Part shown: piece by piece, positions 1-5,307 of the stretch
Numbering within the stretch: the stretch's first letter is position 1
How the letters are laid out: every line of letters starts with the position of its first letter
Notes under the pieces: model-generated
Database searches by the model: none
What the model was told of the DNA's origin: nothing
The model's input: only the letters and a program-made list of their open reading frames with translations
Translations under genes and position numbers: made by a program
DNA from: Halobacteriales archaeon QS_9_67_15
Lineage (GTDB): Archaea; Halobacteriota; Halobacteria; Halobacteriales; Haloarculaceae
Direction of reading: 5' to 3'
Assembly: GCA_003023165.1 (NCBI GenBank)
Contig: PXSD01000137.1
Span: 1 to 6,078 of the forward strand
DNA length: 6,078 nucleotides

Positions 1-269
1 GCGCCGCTCGCGATCCGGAAGCTCCCCGACGGGACGCGCGGCGACCTGCCCCTGTCGCCGACGTCGGACTCCCCGTCGCGGTCGGCGAACACTTCGTGAT
101 GCTCGCGGTCACGACGCTCTCGGCCAGCATCGCCTCGCCGATCATCAACACGCAAGCGGTCGTCGCCGTCCTCCTCGAGGACGTTCTGCTCGGCGAAGAC
201 GCGTTCCGCGTCCGGCTCCTGGCCGCGGGGTTCGCCGTTGCCGGCGTGACGATGATTACGGTCGGCTGA
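1..269 (+). CDS. EamA/DMT-family transporter, 3' end, probable frameshift
   Basis: This is the C-terminal part of a drug/metabolite-transporter (EamA) type integral membrane protein; its start lies outside the window. In the frame ending at TGA 267-269 the last ~65 residues form two hydrophobic helices. They carry the family's 'A-S-P-I-I-N-T' turn, then 'LLGE', and a final helix ending ITVG. EamA proteins usually have ten helices and export small molecules; the substrate cannot be read here. Before about position 50 this frame becomes Arg/Pro-rich, and 8 of its 17 codons end in A or T. In the frame starting at base 1, all 19 codons to base 57 end in G or C and read as a plausible loop (AIRKLPDG). 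The gene therefore seems to shift frame between about 46 and 56, by sequencing error or real decay. It converges on the small gene at 294-461 with a 24-bp gap. Confidence 0.7.
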   Translation, partial: AARDPEAPRRDARRPAPVADVGLPVAVGEHFVMLAVTTLSASIASPIINTQAVVAVLLEDVLLGEDAFRVRLLAAGFAVAGVTMITVG

Positions 270-293
270 AAACGTCTCCGGTCGGCGGCTGTC

Positions 294-461
294 CTACTCG
301 GCCGGTCCGGTCGCGCGTACGTCCTCGAAGTCGATGGCGTAGCTGGCCTGGATCCAGGCGTTGGCGTTCTCCCGGTCGTACATCATCAGGTCCCCGTCGG
401 TCGTCTCGAAGGTCCCACACTGTGCGTCCGCGCGTTCGGATCGGCGCTGCGTCTCGGACAT
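294..461 (-). CDS. Small acidic haloarchaeal protein (DUF7331-like), 55 aa
   Basis: A 55-residue acidic, soluble protein with no signal peptide or membrane helix. The core 'DGDLMMYDREN-ANAWIQ', followed by a short acidic tail, resembles small haloarchaeal orphan proteins that I recall as DUF7331; that name is from memory and unverified. The function is unknown. I chose the ATG at 459-461 rather than longer in-frame readings because GAGGTGA, a good Shine-Dalgarno match, sits 7 nt upstream (+ strand 469-475), and because upstream codons read through the AT-rich promoter. The stop is TAG at 294-296. A single Cys (residue 15) is not part of a metal-binding pair. The gene is divergent from thiD and convergent with the transporter, so it is probably transcribed alone. 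Confidence 0.75.
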   Translation of the reverse strand: MSETQRRSERADAQCGTFETTDGDLMMYDRENANAWIQASYAIDFEDVRATGPAE

Positions 462-468
462 CGTCCGT

Positions 469-475
469 TCACCTC
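469..475 (-). promoter_or_regulatory. Shine-Dalgarno site of the 55-aa gene
   Basis: GAGGTGA on the minus strand, 7 nt before the ATG at 461. It matches the 3' end of archaeal 16S rRNA and fixes the start. It is notable because thiD, the protease and the small membrane gene nearby look leaderless. Confidence 0.6.
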
Positions 476-525
476 TACCCCTATCGCTGAGCAAATTAAG
501 CCTTATCGTGGGTATGGTATCCAAT

Positions 526-541
526 CTCAATATTATATAAG
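526..541 (-). promoter_or_regulatory. TATA box, probably for the 55-aa gene
   Basis: The minus strand reads TTATATAATATTGAG, the best TATA element in the window. Initiation about 25 nt downstream (near 509) would give a leader of about 48 nt containing the Shine-Dalgarno site. TTATATAA is itself a palindrome, so it could also serve the plus strand, with a start near 562. A weaker box, CTTAATT at about 494-500 (minus), is an alternative but would leave almost no leader. Confidence 0.5.
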
Positions 542-543
542 GA

Positions 544-585
544 CGACTAGTCGACGGTCGAACGGCCTGGGGGTTCGACCCGTCG
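544..585. repeat. Palindrome plus 12-bp hairpin in the intergenic region
   Basis: CGACTAGTCG at 544-553 is a perfect 10-bp palindrome. It is followed by an inverted repeat: CGACGGTCGAAC (552-563) pairs with GTTCGACC and GTCG (573-585), leaving one C bulged and a 9-nt loop (564-572). It lies between the TATA box at 526-541 and thiD. It may be an operator, or part of the thiD leader if transcription starts that far upstream. I see no T-run that would suggest termination. Confidence 0.55.
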
Positions 586-617
586 CCAAGCAGGTGGCCG
601 CGGGCGGCTCTCGTCAC

Positions 618-626
618 CCCTATGCT
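618..626 (+). promoter_or_regulatory. Candidate weak TATA-like box for leaderless thiD
   Basis: CCCTATGCT is centred about 27 bp before the chosen thiD ATG at 649. That is the same spacing as the boxes before the protease and the small membrane gene. The match to the TATA consensus is weak, so the assignment rests mainly on position. Confidence 0.35.
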
Positions 627-648
627 GTCGGACGGGAAACACCCGCAC

Positions 649-1980
649 ATGACACGTCAGGAAGCACCGGTCGAACCGCCGGTGGTCCTCACGATCGCGG
701 GGAGCGACTCCGGCGGCGGCGCCGGTATCCAGGCCGATCTGAAGACGATCGAGGCCGGCGGCGCGTTCGGGACGAGCGCGATAACGAGCGTCACCGCACA
801 GAACACGACCGGCGTCGAGAGCACGCACGTCCTCCCAATCAACGAGATCGACGCCCAGTGCGGGGCCGTGTGCTCGGACTTCGACGTGGCCGCGGTCAAG
901 ACCGGGATGCTCGCCGCGACGGACGTGGTCGAACTCGTCACCGAACGGGTGCGCGAGACGGAGGTGCCGGCGGTGGTCGACCCGGTCATGGTCGCCGCGT
1001 CGGGCGACCGCCTGCTCGCGAGCGAGGCCGAGACCGCCTACGAGGACCTCGTCGCGGAAGCGGCACTCGTCACGCCGAACGCCGACGAGGCCGCCGTTCT
1101 CACGGACATCGACCCCGACGGCGAAGCCGAGGCGCGCGAGGCGGGCGAACGGCTCGTCGAGGGGCACATCCCCGGCGACGACGTGGTCGACGTGCTCGTC
1201 ACCGGCGACGGCGTCGACGTGTTCCGCCACTCGCGGGTCGACACCGATGCCACCCACGGCTCCGGCTGTGCGCTCTCGTCGGCTATCGCCACCCGCCTCG
1301 CGCACGGCGACGACCTCGTCGACGCGGTCGGCGCGGGCATCGGCTTGCTCGCTCGCGCGGTCCGCTACAACCTCGACGTGGGCGAGGGGCCGGGCGCGGT
1401 CCACCACGCGGTCGAGACGCGGGACCGGGCCGCCCGCGACGAGACGGCCGAGGCCGTCGAAGGCGTCGTCCAGTCGTTCGTCGACCGGAACGTCGGGCCG
1501 CTGGTCCCGGAGGTGGGGACCAACGTCGCCGGCGCGACGCCGTACGCGGAGCGACCGGGGGAAACCGCCGCCGTCGAGGGCCGGATCACGCGGACGCGCT
1601 CCGGCGCGCAGCCCAACTGCGGGGTCCGATTCGGTGCGTCGACCCACGTCGCCCGCCTGCTCCTCGCGGCCCGCGAGCGCGACCCCCGGCTCCGCTTCGC
1701 GGCGAACTGTCGCTACGACGGGCCCGTCGCCGACACGCTCTCGACTCTCGACGGTCCTGTCGCGGAGTTCGACCGTGCCGACGCGTCGGCGTCCGCAGGC
1801 GCGGACGCTGTCGAGTGGGGGAGCGAAACCGCGTTCGACGCCGTCGATGGGACGCCCGCGGCGGTCGTCGACCACGGTGCGTCCGGCGACGAGCCGCTGG
1901 TCTTCCTGCTCGCACGCGAACCGGACGCGCTGGTCGACCGGACGCTGACGCTGCTGGAAGCCGTCGAATCCGAAGCGTAG
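649..1980 (+). CDS. thiD: ThiD-ThiN fusion: HMP/HMP-P kinase and thiamine-phosphate synthase
   Basis: This is a 443-residue cytoplasmic enzyme of thiamine synthesis. Residues 1-~260 are a ribokinase-fold ThiD that phosphorylates hydroxymethylpyrimidine and its monophosphate. The substrate motif AGSDSGGGAGIQADLKT is at 17-33, DPVMVAASGD at 111-120, TPNADEA at 142-148, and the anion-hole motif THGSGC at 202-207 with the active-site Cys 207. Residues ~265-443 match archaeal ThiN (motifs GVRFGASTHVARL at 325-337 and NCRYDGP at 353-359), which joins HMP-PP and thiazole phosphate into thiamine phosphate in place of ThiE. I prefer the ATG at 649 because family members start shortly before the AGSDS motif and the upstream in-frame ATG (622) sits in the likely promoter. 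Oddly, 'GERLVEGHIPGDD' (166-178) appears to lack the usual AVLVKGG strand, about 10 residues. No TPP riboswitch was recognised. The gene converges on the protease with a 35-bp gap. Confidence 0.93.
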   Translation: MTRQEAPVEPPVVLTIAGSDSGGGAGIQADLKTIEAGGAFGTSAITSVTAQNTTGVESTHVLPINEIDAQCGAVCSDFDVAAVKTGMLAATDVVELVTERVRETEVPAVVDPVMVAASGDRLLASEAETAYEDLVAEAALVTPNADEAAVLTDIDPDGEAEAREAGERLVEGHIPGDDVVDVLVTGDGVDVFRHSRVDTDATHGSGCALSSAIATRLAHGDDLVDAVGAGIGLLARAVRYNLDVGEGPGAVHHAVETRDRAARDETAEAVEGVVQSFVDRNVGPLVPEVGTNVAGATPYAERPGETAAVEGRITRTRSGAQPNCGVRFGASTHVARLLLAARERDPRLRFAANCRYDGPVADTLSTLDGPVAEFDRADASASAGADAVEWGSETAFDAVDGTPAAVVDHGASGDEPLVFLLAREPDALVDRTLTLLEAVESEA

Positions 1981-2015
1981 CGCCGCCGCGGGTCGAGGCC
2001 GCGGTCGACTCGCGC

Positions 2016-2156
2016 CTACGCTCGGCGCCGAGCGAGTAGTGCGAGCGCCGCGACGACGCCGACGAGCGTCGCGACCGGTCCGAACCCGGGTCCGAAGCCG
2101 CTGCTCCCGCCGTCTTGCCCGTCTCCGCCGTTCTGACTCCCGCCGCTCGTATCTCC
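2016..2156 (-). other. PGF-CTERM tripartite surface anchor, out of frame with the protease body
   Basis: Read from 2156 downward, this stretch encodes 46 residues: a Gly/Ser/Asn/Asp/Gln linker, the GFGPGFG motif, a hydrophobic helix of about 16 residues (PVATLVGVVAALALLA) and the basic end RRRA, then TAG. This order is characteristic of haloarchaeal surface proteins processed by archaeosortase ArtA. An in-frame TAG at about 2165-2167 (minus strand) separates it from any upstream start in the same frame, so it needs the protease body to be expressed. Confidence 0.8.
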
Positions 2157-3996
2157 CTTCGTCTAGTCGAACGACGCCGGAGACGGTCCGGTTCTCGCCC
2201 GCACCGAGCGCGACCCGTCTGTCGATGACCGGCCCGTCGGGACCGCCGAGCCTCACGCTCGTCCGTCCCGGGACGTCGTTCGGGTTGCTCACCGTCGCCG
2301 TGACCTCGACCGCGCCCGGCGCCGCGAGTTCGGTCCTGTTGGCCGAGAGCGCCGTCACGCTCGCCCGACCGGGTTCGTGCACCTCGACGGTCACCTCGTC
2401 GCCACCGACCGCGACCGTCCGCTCGCCCGCCTGCTCGAACGTCCGCTCGAACCGATGGGTCACGCGCTCGCCCGGCTGGACCGTCCCCGATTCCGTCGCG
2501 ACGACCCGCCCGTCGACGGCGAACCCGGCTTCGTACTCGGTCGCCGCTTCGCCGGCGTTCGTCACCGTCCCGACGACTGTCAGCGTCTCGCCGGCGAACA
2601 GCGTCGGCGTCGACCCGTCGAGCGACTCGTTCCGGAAGGGGCCACCGACCGCGAAGGTGTCCGGACCGTCCGCGAGTCCGACCTCGACTCTCGCCGGTCC
2701 CTGGTGTGCGTTCAGCCGCGAGAACACCGCCTGGAGCGACCGCGTCCGGTCGGTCGCCAGCCGGATCCGACGGTCGACGTCCGCGGCGACGAGGCTCCCC
2801 TTCAGGTAGTTCGCGGCGTTGGCCCACGTCGACGGGTCGGTGAGCACGGCGTCGGACTGTGACTGGGTCGTCCCGCGCCGGAGCACCTCGCGGAGGCCGT
2901 CGTAGTCGGTCAGGTCCTGCTCCATCGCGAGGTGGGCGGCGTAGTAGGTGGCGAAGGCCTCGGTCGTCCACTCCGCCGCGGCGTCGGTGTCGTAGTTCTG
3001 TCGCGTGTGGACGTACTCGTGGAGCCACGTGTTCTCGGCCGTCGAGAGCGTCTCCACGTCCCGGACCCACATGTCCCGGTCGCCGAGCTGGAGTCCGCGG
3101 ACGCCCCAGCGGACGCTCGTCGTCGGGGCCGCGAACGCGTGGACCACGTCGTCCCGGTCGCCCACTCGCAGCTGGTCGGAGGCCGCGGCCATCGAGTCGA
3201 GGACCGCCGCTGGCGACTCCGCGAGCGACGCGCGCTTCGGGACGACCAGCTCGAATCGCTGCCCGTACGCACTCCGTTCGTGAGTCCGCACCTCGCCCAG
3301 GTAGACCATCCAGTCGCCCGCGTAGCCCGGTCCGTCGGTGGTCGCTTCGCGCGTGATCCCGACCGGTTCGGCGCCGCGCCACGACCAGCTCGTCTCGAGC
3401 GACGGCTGGCGGAACAGCGCCCACTCACCGGCGTCGACGAACAGGTACTCCCCGCGCGCCCCTTCGGGTCCCGCGAGGTCCCGCGTCTCGTTCACTCGCA
3501 TCGTGAACGTGATCTGCGGGGCGGACATGTTCCCGTCCCACTCGTAGGTAGTGCCCTCTGCCCGCGAGAAGCCGGTCGTCCCGGTGACTGTCACGTCTCG
3601 GGGCAGTTGGGGCTTCAGCGACGCGACGCGGTCCGGCACCGCGTAGCGCTGGACGACAGTGATACGTCCGCGCTCGTCCGGCGTCAGTCGGAACTCCTGG
3701 GTGGCCGTGATGTTGTCGGACGCACGCTCGAACACGTCGTCGGTGGCGACGGCCGAGGCCGACCCGCCGGACTCGGTGACCGTCGACGTGGTCTTCGCAG
3801 AGGGCGCGCTCGGGCCGACCGTGTCCGGGGCGAACCGGTCCGATTCGACCCGGTCAGCGAGGGCGCGTTCCGGTCCGATATCTGGATGACTCTCCGCGGT
3901 CGCAACCGCCGCGAGCCCGGTCCCGACAACCGTGCTTCCGAGGACGAGGACGACCAGCACGAAGACGACGAGGCGACGACCGCCTACCCGTGACAT
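2016..3996 (-). CDS. Secreted HEXXH metallopeptidase with PGF-CTERM anchor; frameshift near the 3' end
   Basis: A predicted exported zinc peptidase, not assigned to a named family with confidence. Residues ~8-34 are a Sec-type signal peptide with a long hydrophobic core. Residues ~95-310 form a beta-rich N-terminal region. HEYVH at 326-330, followed by WTTEAFATYY (343-352) with Glu 346, resembles the zinc site and third ligand of gluzincins (M1/M61-like). Two Ig/CARDB-like domains follow at about 462-540 and 545-613. There are several N-glycosylation sequons (NIT, NMS, NET, NES, NRT). The main frame is good to Glu 613 (codon 2158-2160), then becomes Arg-rich and would run antisense through thiD to 547. 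The +1 frame from 2156 gives a Gly/Ser linker, GFGPGFG, a helix and RRRA, then TAG at 2016-2018: a PGF-CTERM signal processed by archaeosortase. Skipping one G of GGG (2155-2157) joins them into 659 residues. The start ATG at 3994-3996 fits the promoter spacing. Confidence 0.82.
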
Positions 3997-4019
3997 ACTC
4001 CGGCTAACAAAACGACCCT

Positions 4020-4027
4020 CTTAATCG
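4020..4027 (-). promoter_or_regulatory. TATA-like box of the protease gene
   Basis: The minus strand reads CGATTAAG, centred 27 bp before the ATG at 3996. This fits an archaeal promoter making a leaderless or nearly leaderless mRNA. No Shine-Dalgarno site at useful spacing precedes the ATG. Confidence 0.55.
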
Positions 4028-4053
4028 TTAGTGACCGAGTATCAGTCGTTAGT
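4025..4053. repeat. Two TCGTTAGT direct repeats, 21 bp apart
   Basis: TCGTTAGT occurs at 4025-4032 and again at 4046-4053. The spacing of 21 bp is two helical turns, so both copies face the same side. The first overlaps the upstream edge of the protease TATA box, the usual place for an archaeal activator or repressor. The rest of the 139-bp gap (to 4135) shows only a GACTAGTC palindrome at 4123-4130. Confidence 0.45.
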
Positions 4054-4135
4054 CTGTCGCGCTCTCGCGACGGGAGTGGTCTCGCTGCGGCGCGTTCGCC
4101 CGACAGTCGCGGACTTCGCCGTGACTAGTCGGCCC

Positions 4136-4858
4136 TCACAGCCCGTCGAGGAACTGTGCGCCGTGGTCGATGGACGCGAGGGGGTCCTGGGGCTGGTCGT
4201 GTTCGTAGACGAGCCACTCGGCGTCGACCTCGCGGGCGGCGTCGGCACAGGCCTGCATGTCGATGTCGCCGTCGCCGATCTCGCAGAACTCGCCGTCGTC
4301 CATGTCCTTCATGTGGACGACCTCGATGCGGTCGCCGTACCGTTCGAGCAGGTCGACGGGGTCGTGGCCGGCCGTCTCGATCCACCCCACGTCGGGTTCG
4401 AGGAGGACGTCCGTCTGCTCGGCGAAGACCTCGAAGCCGGTGGTGTCGCCGAGGTCGACGAACTCGTGGTCGTGGTTGTGGTAGTGACAGAGGAACCCGT
4501 GGTCCGCGAGCGACGCGGCCAACTGGCCGACGCGGTCGGCCGTCGCCGCCGCGGCCTCGCGCGTCTCGAAGTGTTCGGCCCCGAGCCACGGGACGACCGC
4601 GCCGCCGGCACCCATGGTGCCGTGTGTCTTCGCGACGCTCATCGCGTCGGCCTCCATCTCCTCGATGTCGACGTGGGGGTCCGTCACGGTCAGCCCCAAC
4701 TCGTCGAGCGTCTCGGAGACCGCCGCGGTCGAGAGCCCGCCGAAGTCGCCCGCGAACTGGACACCGTCGTAGCCGGCGTCGGCACAGCGCTCCAGGATCT
4801 CCCGCATCGGCACGTCGAGGTCGCGAACCGAGTAGAGATTGATGGCAGTACGTACCAT
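4136..4858 (-). CDS. TIM-barrel sugar phosphate isomerase/epimerase-like protein
   Basis: A 240-residue soluble protein of the xylose-isomerase-like TIM-barrel superfamily (AP endonuclease 2 / IolE type), which isomerises, epimerises or dehydrates sugars and inositols using a divalent metal. The N-terminus RTAINLYSVRDL and DAGYDGVQFAG (27-37) form the first barrel strands. HYHNHDHEF at 125-133 is the family's typical motif. EPDVGWIE (154-161), VHMKD (181-185) and WLVYEHD (215-221) supply the likely metal ligands: Glu 154 or Asp 156, His 182 and Glu 219. Length is slightly below the usual 250-280. An earlier GTG at 4867 would add three residues; I prefer the ATG at 4856-4858 because MVRTAINLYSVRDL is the family-like beginning. 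The stop is TGA at 4136-4138. The substrate is unknown, and no sugar operon surrounds it. It is divergent from the small membrane gene. Confidence 0.88.
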   Translation of the reverse strand: MVRTAINLYSVRDLDVPMREILERCADAGYDGVQFAGDFGGLSTAAVSETLDELGLTVTDPHVDIEEMEADAMSVAKTHGTMGAGGAVVPWLGAEHFETREAAAATADRVGQLAASLADHGFLCHYHNHDHEFVDLGDTTGFEVFAEQTDVLLEPDVGWIETAGHDPVDLLERYGDRIEVVHMKDMDDGEFCEIGDGDIDMQACADAAREVDAEWLVYEHDQPQDPLASIDHGAQFLDGL

Positions 4859-4880
4859 ACCACCCACGTCTATCGGTGGT
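4859..4880. repeat. Inverted repeat next to the isomerase start codon
   Basis: ACCACC (4859-4864) pairs with GGTGGT (4875-4880) across a 10-nt loop, directly before the isomerase ATG. It lies where RNA polymerase would start if the gene is leaderless, so it could be an operator, or a small hairpin if a longer leader exists. The rest of the 194-bp divergent region shows no clear TATA box for the isomerase. Confidence 0.35.
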
Positions 4881-5021
4881 GGTTTCAGTCTACGGATTCG
4901 GGCGCAGCTCTCCGGGACGTGCTCGCCAGACCGCCGTGGGCAGGTACTCGACTGGTTGCTACCGAGCTCGACGGTCCCGAACGGCGCTTGCCCGTCAGAC
5001 GCCCGTCGGCTCTGCCCGGAA

Positions 5022-5029
5022 GCTTATGG
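5022..5029 (+). promoter_or_regulatory. TATA-like box of the small membrane gene
   Basis: GCTTATGG is centred about 27 bp before the ATG at 5053, the spacing expected for a leaderless haloarchaeal promoter. This argues against the in-frame ATG at 5026, which lies inside the box. Confidence 0.55.
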
Positions 5030-5052
5030 TCCCGGGCGAGTGTGTACGCGAT

Positions 5053-5259
5053 ATGCTCAACGCGCTGGCACTCCAGTCCGGACTCGGGCCGCTCGGCTCA
5101 CCCGTCGGCATCCTCGGCGTCCTCGTCGTACTCGCGGTCGTCATCCTAGTCGGTCGCTTCCTGCTGTCGATGGCCTGGCGACTCGTAGTCATCGGGCTCA
5201 TCGTCATCGGGACGCTGTACGTCCTCGGTCTGCTCGGGTTCGGTCTCGGCATCCTCTGA
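5053..5259 (+). CDS. Small two-helix membrane protein, 68 aa, unknown function
   Basis: A 68-residue, very hydrophobic protein. A short N-terminal segment (MLNALALQSG) is followed by two predicted membrane helices, about residues 18-34 (VGILGVLVVLAVVILVG) and 43-62. They are joined by a short turn, RFLLSMAWR, whose two Arg residues suggest a cytoplasmic loop with both termini outside. It resembles small conserved haloarchaeal membrane proteins, but I do not recognise a named family. Pore, chaperone-like or toxin-like roles cannot be told apart. The start at 5053 is supported by the TATA-like box 27 bp upstream. The stop TGA is at 5257-5259, 48 bp from the end of the convergent histidine kinase gene. 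It is probably a single-gene transcript. Confidence 0.75.
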   Translation: MLNALALQSGLGPLGSPVGILGVLVVLAVVILVGRFLLSMAWRLVVIGLIVIGTLYVLGLLGFGLGIL

Positions 5260-5307
5260 CGGCCGGCGGTTCCGCCTCGACCACGCCCGGTCGACTATCG
5301 CCGGCGC

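Noticed and set aside
556..590. Possible tRNA T-arm, from GGGGGTTCGACCC
   Set aside because: The five bases after the loop cannot pair with GGGGG, and no acceptor, D or anticodon arm is present. The match is explained by the hairpin at 552-585.
480..648. TPP riboswitch before thiD
   Set aside because: The conserved CTGAGA-type thi-box core and the matching second arm were not found.
547..2015. Minus-strand open frame continuing the protease to 1149 residues
   Set aside because: Past Glu 613 it is Arg-rich and antisense to well-supported thiD codons. It stays open only because GC-rich DNA has few stops.
1981..2015. Bidirectional terminator between the convergent thiD and protease genes
   Set aside because: It has short GC palindromes such as CCGCGG but no T-rich tract and no convincing long stem.
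594..2039. Plus-strand 481-codon open frame overlapping thiD
   Set aside because: Its composition is mostly Arg/Gly/Pro with no domain, which is a shadow of the thiD frame.
2932..3993. Plus-strand 353-codon open frame opposite the protease
   Set aside because: It is antisense to the signal peptide and HEXXH region and has no recognisable domain or promoter.
4031..5149. Plus-strand 372-codon open frame opposite the isomerase
   Set aside because: It is rich in Val/Asp/Arg, as expected for the antisense of an acidic halophile gene, and overlaps clear TIM-barrel motifs.
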